DNA of 64,000 nucleotides from Hyphomicrobiales bacterium (GCA_027489535.1 JAIXZO010000012.1:62001-126000); one strand, 5' to 3'. Counted from the stretch's first letter, positions 18,491 through 28,342 are shown. The notes: generated by a model from the sequence alone, not told the origin. Made by a program: numbers and translations.

Positions 18491-18982
18491 ATGTCCGAAC
18501 TTCCCGACACGGCCGCGACGCGGCCTTCTCCCGACATGGGCGTGCTCCTGATCGGCATCGGATTGATCGCCGTGGCGGCGGTGATCCTCTGGGACGCCTC
18601 GCAGATGACGATGGCGCCGCTCTACGCCAAGATCGGTCCCAAAGTCGCGCCGAATGCGATCGCGGGCGGGTTGGTCCTCTTCGGAATCCTCACCCTTCTG
18701 GGCGCCTTTCGCGGCTGGTTCCCGGCGCGCGACGCCGACGACTGGGCCGGTGCGGCTTGGGTCGCGGGCGGTCTGTCCTTCACCATCGCGGCGGTCGGCC
18801 TGGACATCGGCTTCATCCCCGGCATGGCCGTGCTGTTCGCATTCACCGCGCGTGCGATGGGCCGTCGTGCCCTGCTCGTCGATCTCGTGATCGGGGTCGT
18901 CATCGCGCTGGCGGTTTATCTCCTTTTCACGAAATTGCTTTCGCTTTCGCTGCCCCGCGGGCCGCTCGAGCGGCTTCTCTGA
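18491..18982 (+). CDS. tctB: Tripartite tricarboxylate transporter small membrane subunit
   Basis: The 163-residue product has four hydrophobic segments and the TctB-like pattern IGPKVAPNAIAGGLVLFG near its first third. TctB is the small, poorly conserved membrane partner of TctA. It lies between tctC (70-base gap) and tctA (9-base gap), the standard order for these transporters, which supports the call more strongly than sequence alone. Confidence 0.85.
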   Translation: MSELPDTAATRPSPDMGVLLIGIGLIAVAAVILWDASQMTMAPLYAKIGPKVAPNAIAGGLVLFGILTLLGAFRGWFPARDADDWAGAAWVAGGLSFTIAAVGLDIGFIPGMAVLFAFTARAMGRRALLVDLVIGVVIALAVYLLFTKLLSLSLPRGPLERLL

Positions 18983-18991
18983 GGGCCGGAC

Positions 18992-20494
<1,503 letters not shown>

Positions 20495-20505
20495 TCCTGG
20501 CTGCC

Positions 20506-20530
20506 GGAACCCGAACGTCACCTCCGCGTT
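20506..20530 (+). promoter_or_regulatory. Candidate EcfG (general stress sigma factor) promoter
   Basis: GGAAC at 20506-20510, a 16-base spacer, and CGTT at 20527-20530 match the alphaproteobacterial EcfG consensus (GGAAC, 16-17 bases, CGTT) exactly. The ATG of the HWE-type kinase lies 18 bases further on, so the leader would be very short and begin close to the ribosome site. No other promoter-like pair is seen in this 54-base gap. Confidence 0.6.
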
Positions 20531-20548
20531 GTAGCGCGGGGAGATGCA

Positions 20549-21850
20549 ATGTCGGTCGCATACGGGGCTGGATTGAGCGGCGGCCGACGGCGCTTCGTGG
20601 GTCGAAGCGGAGTCGCGGCCGCCTTGGTGCTCGCCGCGTTCACGGTGCTGTATGTGGCGGCCGACTCGCTCGTGCGGGCCTCGGCATCGGTGGAGCGGAC
20701 CTACCGCGTGCAGGTCGCGACGGCGCGCGTTCTTCAGGGTTTGACCGATGCCGAGACGGCGCAGCGCGGCTTTCTGCTGACGCGAAGGACCGATTATCTC
20801 GCGCCTTACGAGGACGGCCGGATCTCCGCCCGCCGCGCATTGACGGACGTGCAGGACCTTCTCGGCGGCAAGATCGACGCGCGTGACCGGCTGCGGGAGC
20901 TCGCGCCGCTCGTCGACGCCAAGCTGACGGAACTCGAGGCGACGGTTTCCTTGGCGCGCGAGGACCGGTGGCGGGAGGCGCTCGAGACGGTGCATGGCGG
21001 ATCGGGCGCGCAGGCGATGGACGCCATCCGCATGATCGTGTCCGCGCTTCAGGCCGCCGAAACCGAACTTCTGGCGGGCCGCGAACGCCGCGCGTCGATG
21101 ACGGCGCTCGTTCTTTTCGGCTGCACCATCGCGAGCGCGGCGATGCTGGCCTGGCTGCTGTGGGTGACCTTGTCCCGTCTCGAACGCGACATCGAAAACG
21201 AGGTCGCCCATCGGCGCGCCGTGGAGCGGGAATCCGAGGAGCAGCGCGCCGCGCGTGAAGAACGCGAATGGCTGCTGGAGGAGCTCAAGCACCGGGTGAA
21301 GAACTCGCTCCAGCAGATCGCGGGCATCCTGCGGCTGCAATTGCACGACGCCGGCGGGCGGACCGCACGCGAGGCGCTGGCCAACGCGCTTCGCCGCATC
21401 ATGGCCATAGCGAGGGTGCATGAACGCCTCTACGAGGGCGACGGACCGGGGATCGTGGATGCCGGGGACGTCGTCCGCAGCATTTGCGACGAACTCTCCG
21501 CGATGTTGCCCAACGGCGCCGGCATCGTGGTCGACGCAAGCCATGTGAAGATGCCGATCGGAATGAGCATACCCTTGATGTTGATCGTGAATGAACTCGT
21601 GACCAATGCCTGCCTTCATGCGGCCGGCCCGGACGGATCCGGCGGCGTGCATGTCGCGCTCGAGGAGCGGAGCGAGGCTTGGGCGTTGACCGTGTCGGAC
21701 TCCGGCCCGGGCGTCGGCGCGGGCGTGCGCGACGGTTTGGGCGTGACCTTGGTGAAGCGCCTCGCGCGCCAGCTCGACGCCGAGCTGCAGACCCGCGACG
21801 TCCGCCGCGGCCATGTCGTACAGCTGCTCGTCCCGCGTGAGGCGGCATGA
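20549..21850 (+). CDS. CHASE3-domain sensor histidine kinase, HWE/HisKA_2 type
   Basis: The 433-residue product has a membrane helix near residues 23-42 and a periplasmic CHASE3 domain with the motif DAETAQRGFLLT. A second helix lies near 188-208. The cytoplasmic kinase core has the phospho-acceptor His248 in ELKHRVKNSLQQI, a HisKA_2 signature. The ATPase domain shows NELVTNACLHA and SDSGPGVG. HisKA_2/HWE kinases in alphaproteobacteria often feed the general stress response (PhyR-NepR-EcfG), and the EcfG-like promoter directly upstream fits that. It overlaps the response regulator gene by four bases (ATGA). Confidence 0.88.
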   Translation: MSVAYGAGLSGGRRRFVGRSGVAAALVLAAFTVLYVAADSLVRASASVERTYRVQVATARVLQGLTDAETAQRGFLLTRRTDYLAPYEDGRISARRALTDVQDLLGGKIDARDRLRELAPLVDAKLTELEATVSLAREDRWREALETVHGGSGAQAMDAIRMIVSALQAAETELLAGRERRASMTALVLFGCTIASAAMLAWLLWVTLSRLERDIENEVAHRRAVERESEEQRAAREEREWLLEELKHRVKNSLQQIAGILRLQLHDAGGRTAREALANALRRIMAIARVHERLYEGDGPGIVDAGDVVRSICDELSAMLPNGAGIVVDASHVKMPIGMSIPLMLIVNELVTNACLHAAGPDGSGGVHVALEERSEAWALTVSDSGPGVGAGVRDGLGVTLVKRLARQLDAELQTRDVRRGHVVQLLVPREAA

Positions 21851-22257
21851 CGCTGCGCATACTGATCGTGGAAGACGACGGCCTGATCGCGCTCGATCTC
21901 GCGATGACCGTCGAAGAGCTCGGCCATGTCGTGGCCGGAGAGGCAGCCGAGGCGGATGCGGCCGTGGAAGCCGCCGGGCGGCTCATGCCGGACATCGTGA
22001 TGATGGATCTGAAGCTGCGGCGCGGCTCGAGCGGCGTCGACGCCGCGGAAGCCATTCACGGGCGCTACGGCATCCGCTCGCTTTTCATCAGCGGCAATAT
22101 CGACGGCGACGTGCGGGCGCGGGTGGCGGCCATCGATCCCGTCGGCTGGCTGCACAAGCCCGTTTCGCCGACCGCGCTGCGGCGCATCCTCGCGGAGTTC
22201 GCGCCGGCATGCCTCAAGCCGGCGGCGAGCGTCACCGCGCCGCCTTCGCCTTCCTGA
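21847..22257 (+). CDS. Single-domain response regulator
   Basis: A 136-residue receiver domain with no output domain. The acidic pair is in ILIVEDDGL, the phospho-acceptor is Asp54 in IVMMDLKLR, and the conserved Lys is in GWLHKPVSP. The usual Thr/Ser after the fourth strand is Ser in LFISGN. It is translationally coupled to the kinase upstream. It could act as a phosphate sink, a relay partner or a modulator of a stress regulator. Its 3' end overlaps the convergent BY-kinase-like gene by 26 bases. Confidence 0.88.
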   Translation: MTLRILIVEDDGLIALDLAMTVEELGHVVAGEAAEADAAVEAAGRLMPDIVMMDLKLRRGSSGVDAAEAIHGRYGIRSLFISGNIDGDVRARVAAIDPVGWLHKPVSPTALRRILAEFAPACLKPAASVTAPPSPS

Positions 22258-23029
22258 CGCCGCGTTCCCACGTCGCCCGCAATCGCCGTCGCGCCGTCGC
22301 CGCGGCGGACGGCATGCGCGCCAGTACCGGACCTGCGGCCCGCAACCCCCTCATAACGAGAGCGGCGGTGCGGGGCGCGGCGGCGACGACGGCGGCGCGG
22401 AGAGCCTTGCCGACCCGTGATTGCAGCAGCCGGACCAGCGGAGGCGGCATTTCGAAGCCGGATGAGTCGTCGCGGCGTTCGTTGAGGATGATCCCGGCGA
22501 TGACGGTCTCGGTGACCCTGAGGGCCTGCACCATGGAGACGAGCGTCGTTTCGTTGGTTTCCCCCGGCGCGCACACGATCAGCGTAGCCTCGCAGCTCGC
22601 CGCCGCGATGGCCGTGGGCACGGCCGCGCCCTCCGCCTCGCTGAAGGGCGGCATTTCGACGAGCACGACCTGGTAGGCGGCCAGATCCTCGTCGAACAAG
22701 CGGCGCAAAAGCCGGGGTTCGCGGAAGCCGAAGGCGGCTTCGAAAGTGGGGCGGCAGACGAGACGCGCGAACCCGCGTACATCGCGCTGCAAGGAGTCGC
22801 GCGCTCCCCCGTCTCCCGGAATCCACGGCGCGCCGTCGGGGTTCGGAGTGCAGGCCATGTCGATCAGCACCGTCGCCATGCCGCCGCGCGCCGCGCGTTC
22901 GGCAAGCACTTCCGCGACGTCGGCGACGCCGAGCCCCGGCTCGGCCGCGCACAGCCCGACGATGCGCACGCCGCGACCCAAGGTCGTGGCGTAGACGGTT
23001 TCGATTTCGAGCGAGTCTGCGGTCAGCAT
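22232..23029 (-). CDS. BY-kinase/CpsD-like protein with degenerate P-loop
   Basis: The 265-residue product aligns by pattern with the cytoplasmic ATPase of bacterial tyrosine kinases (CpsD/Wzc-C). It has strand 1 plus loop at residues 22-37, TVLIDMA for the A-prime motif, LVEMPPFSE for Walker B, and AGIILNERRD for the last strand. The P-loop reads AEPGLGVAD where an active enzyme has a PGEGKST-like sequence, so the catalytic Lys and Ser are replaced (Val35, Ala36). The Walker B Asp is Glu. There is no C-terminal tyrosine cluster; the tail is Arg/Ala-rich instead. It is probably a non-catalytic regulator or scaffold for polysaccharide export. It lies four bases after the Wza-like gene. Confidence 0.65.
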   Translation of the reverse strand: MLTADSLEIETVYATTLGRGVRIVGLCAAEPGLGVADVAEVLAERAARGGMATVLIDMACTPNPDGAPWIPGDGGARDSLQRDVRGFARLVCRPTFEAAFGFREPRLLRRLFDEDLAAYQVVLVEMPPFSEAEGAAVPTAIAAASCEATLIVCAPGETNETTLVSMVQALRVTETVIAGIILNERRDDSSGFEMPPPLVRLLQSRVGKALRAAVVAAAPRTAALVMRGLRAAGPVLARMPSAAATARRRLRATWERGVRKAKAAR

Positions 23030-23033
23030 GGCG

Positions 23034-24593
23034 TCAAAGCGCCGAGACGAAGGCGAAGAGCGTCAGCGCCTGAACCACTCCGGCGATCGACTCGGAGAAA
23101 TTGCGCCAGTCGCTCTGGCTCTTGTTGGGCACATAGACGAGGTCGCCGGCCCGCACGACGGGCACCTTGCGGATGTCGCCCGTCTTGGCGAAGCCGAGCA
23201 GATCGAACACCCGGGCCTCCTCCTTTCCGTTCGCGAAGTTCACCACGATGATCTTGTCGTGCATGGCCTCCCCGGACGGACCGCCCGCCTCGGCGAGCAG
23301 ATCGAGAATGCTCATGCGGTCGGAGAAGGGATAGCGGCCGGGCCGCCCGACCGCGCCGAGCACGCGGACCGTGGAGGCGGCCGAGGTCTCGTCCATGAGG
23401 TCCTTGTTCTTCTCCGGGATGTAGAGGACGTCGCCCTGCTTGATCTTCGGCAACAGGCGCTCGTCGCCGGTCTCCAAGTAGCGTTGCAGATTGACGAGGG
23501 TGGTGCGCGAGCCCTCCGTGCCGCGATGCGAAACGCGGATGTTGCGCAGATCGGCCTGGATGTTCGGGCCGCCCGCGACGCTGATGATGTCGAGAAAGCC
23601 GAGGGTCGCGTCGAAGGCGTAGCGGCCGGGCGAGCTGACCTGTCCCATGATGTAGATGGAGTTTCCGGCCTGCAGCTTGGTCCATTGCGAGCGGTTGTCG
23701 ACCACGTCGGACGGCAGTTCCGGGATCATGATGACGTCGCCCGGGATGACGGTGGGGATCGAGCCGAGCAGGCCGCCCTGACGAAAGAACGTGTCGATGT
23801 CGACGCGCGTGGCGTCGGCGCGGTCGCCCTTTTTGCGGATCAGTTTGACGTTGGCGAGATCTGCGCGCGTGGTCGGGCCTCCGGCGAGGCCGATGGCGTC
23901 AAGCACGGATGCCGCCTCCGGCGGCTCCTGCGGGCCGGGCGTCCGCACCGCACCGACGATGTGGACGACGCGCGCCCCTCCTGTGCCCTTTTCGAGCATC
24001 ATCTTGGCGTCCCATTCGGCCATGACGGCTCCCGTCAGCGGCGAGGCGGGCACGAAGATCGTGTCGAGCGGCTCCAGCTTGGGCAAAATGGCGCCGTCGC
24101 CGGTGTCGAGATATTTGCGGTAGTCGAAGACGACGACGCGCTCGCCCCGGCGGAGCTGAAGCCGGTCGAGCTGCGCTCCGGCGAGCAAACCGCCTGCGGC
24201 GGCGATGGCGGCCTGCACGCCGCCGTCGGCGCTCAATTCGATGCCGCCCGGAATTTTGACGTAACCCGCTACGGTCAAGGGCAGGCGACGGTCACGAACC
24301 ATCATTTCGAGCCGCCCGAGATCGCGGAACACGACGTCGAGCGACTGCCGCACCTCTTCTCGCGCTTGCGACAGGCGCAGCCCCGCCAGCCGCTTCGGTC
24401 CGATTTCCGGCAATTGCACCATGCCTTGCCGGTCGACCGGGAAGTCCCGGTTGAGCGACGGCTCCCCGGTCAGGCCGATGAACAGGATGTCGCCGATGCG
24501 CAGGACCGGATCGTCCTCCGCAACGGTCGGACCGCCCGCAACGGCGGCCCAGGTCGCCAAGGCCACGACGAGAAAGCGCAAAAAGCGGGTCAC
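23034..24593 (-). CDS. Polysaccharide export protein, Wza-like with multiple SLBB domains
   Basis: The 519-residue product has a signal peptide (cleavage near VAGGPTVA), then the poly-export domain opening with VLRIGDILFIGLTGEP. Several SLBB repeats follow, recognisable from VVHIVGAVRTPGPQ, SIYIMGQVSSPGRYAF and TVRVLGAVGRPGRYPF, each followed by a DIISVAGGP-like loop and a GDVIMIPE-like strand. Such proteins form the periplasmic or outer-membrane conduit for polysaccharide. There is no lipobox, unlike classical Wza; the small lipoprotein encoded just before it (overlapping by four bases) might supply the anchor. A hydrophobic stretch ends the protein. Confidence 0.85.
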   Translation of the reverse strand: MTRFLRFLVVALATWAAVAGGPTVAEDDPVLRIGDILFIGLTGEPSLNRDFPVDRQGMVQLPEIGPKRLAGLRLSQAREEVRQSLDVVFRDLGRLEMMVRDRRLPLTVAGYVKIPGGIELSADGGVQAAIAAAGGLLAGAQLDRLQLRRGERVVVFDYRKYLDTGDGAILPKLEPLDTIFVPASPLTGAVMAEWDAKMMLEKGTGGARVVHIVGAVRTPGPQEPPEAASVLDAIGLAGGPTTRADLANVKLIRKKGDRADATRVDIDTFFRQGGLLGSIPTVIPGDVIMIPELPSDVVDNRSQWTKLQAGNSIYIMGQVSSPGRYAFDATLGFLDIISVAGGPNIQADLRNIRVSHRGTEGSRTTLVNLQRYLETGDERLLPKIKQGDVLYIPEKNKDLMDETSAASTVRVLGAVGRPGRYPFSDRMSILDLLAEAGGPSGEAMHDKIIVVNFANGKEEARVFDLLGFAKTGDIRKVPVVRAGDLVYVPNKSQSDWRNFSESIAGVVQALTLFAFVSAL

Positions 24594-24943
24594 GACTTGC
24601 CGCCCGCCTTCATCGCGGCGGACCGCGTCTCGGCCAAGTCGAGGATGGCGTCCAAAGCGGCCGCCTCACGCGCGGCGCGCCCGAACTCGCCTGCCCCGGC
24701 GGCCCGTTGCGCGGAAACCATCAGCTTCGACGCTTCCGCCATTTCCATCGACGCCGCGCTGCGTGCTCCGTCGCGCTCGAGCATGCGCAGACGTTCGGCC
24801 CGGGCGATCATCGTCGGGTCGGTCGGCGCACGGCGCTCGGCCAGCCCCCCGCCGGTGGATTCGGGCCAGCCGGTGCAACCGGAGGAGCCGAGGGCCAAGG
24901 CGGCGGCCAAAGTCGCGTAGATCTGCCGTCGCCGTCGGGTCAT
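24590..24943 (-). CDS. Small lipoprotein of the polysaccharide export operon
   Basis: The 117-residue product has a lipoprotein signal ending LGSSGC (Cys about position 23). A Gly-rich linker follows, then a helical Ala/Arg/Glu-rich region (about 45-112) with no recognised family. It overlaps the STAS gene upstream and the Wza-like gene downstream by four bases on each side, so the three are almost certainly translated together. An envelope role with the Wza-like protein is inferred from position only. Confidence 0.65.
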   Translation of the reverse strand: MTRRRRQIYATLAAALALGSSGCTGWPESTGGGLAERRAPTDPTMIARAERLRMLERDGARSAASMEMAEASKLMVSAQRAAGAGEFGRAAREAAALDAILDLAETRSAAMKAGGKS

Positions 24944-25269
24944 GCGGCCTCTCCGGCGGCGCGTTTGCCTTCGCTCTTACCGTCGATCTTGCCGTCGATC
25001 TTGCCTTCGACGAGATCCATCATGCGCAGATGCGACAGGAGGCCGAGCGGCTGACCCTTGGGCTCGCGCAGCAGCAGCAGGAAATTGCGGGACCGCAGGC
25101 GCTTGTAAAGGAACACGATGGCGCCGACGCCCGAGGAGTCGATGAAGTCGACCCCGGACAGATCGAGGATCACGTCCTCCTCGGCGACGGAAAGTTCTTC
25201 CAGCAGCGGCTTGATGGCGGCGACGGCTGCGGCATCCAAATCTTCTTCGATCACGACGATACGCGACAT
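24940..25269 (-). CDS. STAS-domain anti-anti-sigma-like protein
   Basis: The 109-residue product is a complete STAS domain. DVILDLSGVDFIDSSGVGAI carries the phosphorylatable DSSG motif at residues 44-47, and IVFLYKRL follows. The C terminus has a lysine-rich GKIDGKIDGK repeat. In partner switching the serine is phosphorylated by an RsbW-like kinase and dephosphorylated by a PP2C phosphatase; both activities are encoded as one fusion at the other end of this locus. The start at 25269 follows caggaggattt. It is the first gene of the STAS-lipoprotein-Wza-BY-kinase-like operon, so it probably regulates polysaccharide production. Confidence 0.85.
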   Translation of the reverse strand: MSRIVVIEEDLDAAAVAAIKPLLEELSVAEEDVILDLSGVDFIDSSGVGAIVFLYKRLRSRNFLLLLREPKGQPLGLLSHLRMMDLVEGKIDGKIDGKSEGKRAAGEAA

Positions 25270-25304
25270 GAAATCCTCCTGAATGAAATGACGGGACGAC
25301 ATCT

Positions 25305-25319
25305 GCAACGCGCATGCCG
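25305..25319 (-). promoter_or_regulatory. Candidate sigma-54 promoter of the STAS/export operon
   Basis: On the minus strand the bases read CGGCATG, CGCG, TTGC followed by A. This matches the -24/-12 consensus TGGCACG-N4-TTGC with the invariant GG and GC at correct spacing. The start codon of the STAS gene is about 36 bases downstream of the -12 element. A sigma-54 activator gene lies in the same locus. Confidence 0.5.
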
Positions 25320-25332
25320 CGCCGGAGGGGCG

Positions 25333-25393
25333 GATTCGCGGGCCGTCGCGGTCGTTGCGGGTCGCGAATCGCGAAGCTCTTAGCGAATTGCGA
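25333..25393. promoter_or_regulatory. Inverted repeats, candidate activator site between divergent promoters
   Basis: GATTCGCG at 25333-25340 is mirrored by CGCGAATC at 25363-25370. The palindrome TCGCGAATCGCGA occupies 25362-25374, and a related TAGCGAATTGCGA is at 25381-25393. The cluster lies between the two opposed -24/-12 elements. A similar GCGAATTCG tandem occurs upstream of the other sigma-54-like promoter at 39240-39261. Confidence 0.35.
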
Positions 25394-25436
25394 GCGGAAG
25401 CCGGACGAAAACGCCTGAATCGCCGCCCTTCGCGCC

Positions 25437-25450
25437 GGCACGTCCGTTGA
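25437..25450 (+). promoter_or_regulatory. Weaker candidate sigma-54 promoter of the glycosyltransferase pair
   Basis: The sequence CGGCACG, TCCG, TTGA has the -24 GG and exact spacing of a sigma-54 promoter, but the -12 element ends in GA instead of GC. That change normally weakens these promoters strongly. It is listed because it faces the opposite way to the better element at 25305-25319 and lies 33 bases before the ATG at 25483. Confidence 0.3.
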
Positions 25451-25482
25451 AGAGAGATGCCGGACAGAGGCAGGCCGGCATC

Positions 25483-26556
25483 ATGCAAAACCGCATCGTT
25501 CAGATCGTTCAACATATGGCGCCCGGGGGCATCGAATCCCTTGCGCGCGACCTCGTCGTCCGGCTTCCGGGCGACAATCTTCTCTACAGTCTGGAAGGCG
25601 AGGCCGACGATCTCGTCCGGCGCTGGTCGGGCATCGGGGCGGCGGCGGATCGGCTGCACGGATTCGGCAAGCAAGCCGGGCTCGTGCCGAAGCTCGTGCT
25701 GCGGCTGGCGGAGGAGATGCGACGCGTGAAGCCGACTGCGGTGTTCACGCATCACGTGGGTCCGCTGCTTTATGGCGGCCTGGCCGCGCGGCTCGCGGGC
25801 GTGCCCGTCGTCGTCCATGTCGAACACGACGTCTGGCACCTTCAGAACACGCGGCGGCGCGGCATCGTGGCGGCGGCGCTGCACCTGGTGCGGCCCCGCC
25901 TCGCGGCGGTTTCGGCCGCCGCGGCCGATGCGCTGGGCCGGGCGACCCGCATGGGCGCGGTCCATGTTCCCAACGGCATCGACCTGACGCTGTTCAAGCC
26001 GGCCGACCGCAACGCCGCCCGCCGGGCGCTCGGTCTGCCGACGGCGGGCTTGATCGTCGGCTGCGTCGGCCGTCTCGAAACGGTGAAGGGTTTCGACCGT
26101 GCGGTGGAAGCGCTGAGGACGATGCGCAGCGAGGTTCGGCTGGTGATCGCCGGGGACGGCTCGCAACGCGGCGAGCTGGTGCATCTCGCCGCCCGGCTCG
26201 GCGTGTCCGAGCGCGTGCATTTTCTCGGTCTGCGGTCCGACCTGCCGAAGATCTACCCCGCATTCGACGTGTTCTGCCTGCCCTCGCGGGCGGAGGGACT
26301 GCCTTTGGCGGTGCTGGAAGCGCAGGCCTGCAACATTCCCGTGGCGGCTTTCGACGTCGGTGCGATCTCGGAGGCGACCTGCCCGGCCTCCGGTCTCGTG
26401 GTTCGGCGCGACGACGTGCCGGGCATGAGCGCCGCCTTGTCGGCTCTGCTTTCGGCTCCGCCGCTGCGTCCGCCTCGGATGCATGTCGAAAGCCGTTACG
26501 ACGCCCGCACCATGTTTCGCCGCTACGAGCAATTGAGCCATGTCGAATTTCATTGA
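25483..26556 (+). CDS. GT4-family glycosyltransferase
   Basis: The 357-residue product has the two-Rossmann (GT-B) layout. The N-terminal half has VQIVQHMAPGGIESLARDL and VHVEHDVW, then the linker VPNGIDLTLFKP. The C-terminal domain has GCVGRLETVKGFDRAVEAL and the donor-binding EX7E region PSRAEGLPLAVLEAQAC. These retaining enzymes add a sugar from a nucleotide donor to a lipid-linked intermediate at the cytoplasmic face. The ATG at 25483 is preferred over an upstream TTG. It overlaps the next gene by 17 bases. Confidence 0.9.
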   Translation: MQNRIVQIVQHMAPGGIESLARDLVVRLPGDNLLYSLEGEADDLVRRWSGIGAAADRLHGFGKQAGLVPKLVLRLAEEMRRVKPTAVFTHHVGPLLYGGLAARLAGVPVVVHVEHDVWHLQNTRRRGIVAAALHLVRPRLAAVSAAAADALGRATRMGAVHVPNGIDLTLFKPADRNAARRALGLPTAGLIVGCVGRLETVKGFDRAVEALRTMRSEVRLVIAGDGSQRGELVHLAARLGVSERVHFLGLRSDLPKIYPAFDVFCLPSRAEGLPLAVLEAQACNIPVAAFDVGAISEATCPASGLVVRRDDVPGMSAALSALLSAPPLRPPRMHVESRYDARTMFRRYEQLSHVEFH

Positions 26557-28342
26557 TTACGCATTTGCCGCCGTCGGCGGGCTTCTGATCTGGCACCACT
26601 TGCTGCATCCGCCGGTGCTGCGGTTCTTCGCGCATTTCGCGAACGGTCCGGAGCCGACGGGAACGACGGGGGACGGTCCGCCGCCCCGCGTCACCGTCGT
26701 CGTGCCCGCCTATCAGGAAGAGCGCCATATCGCGCGCAAGATCCGCAATCTCGCGGCGCTCGACTACCCCCGCGACCGATTCTCGGCCGTGGTGCTGCTC
26801 GACGGCTGTACGGACCGCAGCGAGGAATTCGCCCGCGCGGCATTGGCCGAGCTCGGCCCGGCGGCGGAAGGCATCGAACTGCGCGCCTTCGCGGAGAACC
26901 GCGGCAAGGTCGCCGTACTCAACGAGGCCATTGCCGCTGTCGCCGACGGCATCGTCGTGCTGACCGACGCTTCGGCCGAGGTCGAGCCCGACGCCTTGCG
27001 CCGCGTGGTCGCGCATTTTTCGCGGCCGGCGGTGGGCGTCGTCTCGGGCGCTTACGGGTTCGCCTACGAGCCGAGCCCCGGCGAAAAGATGTATTGGATC
27101 TACCAGACCCGCGTGAAGGCGGCGGAGGCCGCGCTGGGTGCGCCGATGGGGGCGCACGGTGCGTTTTACGCCATCCGGCGCGAGGCGTGGAAGCCGCTGC
27201 CCGCCGACACGATCAACGATGATTTCGTGATGCCGATGAGCATCGTCGCCGACGGCTATCGCGGGGTTTACGATCAGGAGATCAAGACCTTCGAGCGCGA
27301 GCCGAGCCGCCCCTCGGACGATCTGCGCCGGCGCATGCGCATCGCGGCGGGCAATCTTCAGCAGACGGTGCGTCTGGCGCGGTTGCTCGACCCGCGCCGG
27401 CCGGGCATCGCCTTCGCCTTTCTCTCGGGCAAGGGGCTTCGCGCCTTCGTGCCGATGCTGGTGGCGGCGGCGATGCTGCTGACGGCGGCGGGCGCGATCC
27501 TGCAGGATCCGTTCTACGTCGCGTTGCTGGTCACGGGCTCCTGCGCGCTGCTCTCCGGACCGTTGGCGCGCGTGATGGGACCGGACGCGCCGCGCCTGCT
27601 GCGCGCGACCTCCTACGTGATCGAAGGCCATGCCTCCGGGGTCATGGGCACCTTCGCCTGGCTGCGCGGGCCGGGCGCGGTGCGATGGGGACGCGATACG
27701 GAGGATCTGGACGATTACGTCCATCCCGGCGTGCGCTTCTGCAAACGCATTCTTGACGTGGTGATCGCGCTGATCGCGCTCGCCGTGCTGCTCGTGCTGA
27801 TCATTCCCTTGGCGATCGTCATCAAGCTCGATTCGCGCGGGCCGATCTTCTACCGGCAGATCCGGGTGGGCGAGCGCACCGCGCGGTCGTCGCGGCTGTT
27901 CCATCTCTACAAGCTGCGCACCATGCGCATCGACGCGGAGGTGAAGTCGGGTCCGGTCTGGGCGACCAGCAACGATCCGCGCGTGACGCGGGTGGGGCGT
28001 TTCCTGCGCAAGTCGCGTCTCGACGAGTTGCCGCAATGCATCAACGTGCTGCGCGGCGAGATGTCGGTGGTGGGGCCGCGCCCGGAGCGGCCGCTGTTCG
28101 TCGGCCGGCTCGAAGACGACATCCCCTTCTATGTCGAGCGCACCTACGGCCTGCGGCCCGGGATCACCGGATTGGCGCAAGTCAGCCAAGGCTATGACGA
28201 GTCCATCGAGGACGTGCGCTCCAAGGTGCTGCACGACCACGCCTATGCCATGCTGATCCAGACGCCCGGCTCGTGGTTGAAGACCGACCTCGGCATCATC
28301 CTGCGGACCTTCACGGTGATGGTGCTCGGCAAGGGACAATAG
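26540..28342 (+). CDS. Fusion of GT2 glycosyltransferase and bacterial sugar (phosphoglycosyl) transferase
   Basis: The 600-residue product joins two enzymes that are usually separate. Residues 1-340 form a membrane-linked GT2 enzyme: VTVVVPAYQEE, DGCTD (Asp88, Asp92), TDAS (Asp143) and NDDF, followed by two hydrophobic segments. From about residue 396 it is a WbaP/PglC-type phosphoglycosyl transferase: one membrane helix at KRILDVVIALIALAVLLVL, then SRGPIFYRQIRVG, HLYKLRTMR, the catalytic LDELPQ (Asp-Glu) and SVVGPRPERP. The C-terminal half would start the repeat unit by moving a sugar phosphate onto undecaprenyl phosphate. The N-terminal half could add the second sugar at once. Confidence 0.9.
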   Translation: MSNFIDYAFAAVGGLLIWHHLLHPPVLRFFAHFANGPEPTGTTGDGPPPRVTVVVPAYQEERHIARKIRNLAALDYPRDRFSAVVLLDGCTDRSEEFARAALAELGPAAEGIELRAFAENRGKVAVLNEAIAAVADGIVVLTDASAEVEPDALRRVVAHFSRPAVGVVSGAYGFAYEPSPGEKMYWIYQTRVKAAEAALGAPMGAHGAFYAIRREAWKPLPADTINDDFVMPMSIVADGYRGVYDQEIKTFEREPSRPSDDLRRRMRIAAGNLQQTVRLARLLDPRRPGIAFAFLSGKGLRAFVPMLVAAAMLLTAAGAILQDPFYVALLVTGSCALLSGPLARVMGPDAPRLLRATSYVIEGHASGVMGTFAWLRGPGAVRWGRDTEDLDDYVHPGVRFCKRILDVVIALIALAVLLVLIIPLAIVIKLDSRGPIFYRQIRVGERTARSSRLFHLYKLRTMRIDAEVKSGPVWATSNDPRVTRVGRFLRKSRLDELPQCINVLRGEMSVVGPRPERPLFVGRLEDDIPFYVERTYGLRPGITGLAQVSQGYDESIEDVRSKVLHDHAYAMLIQTPGSWLKTDLGIILRTFTVMVLGKGQ

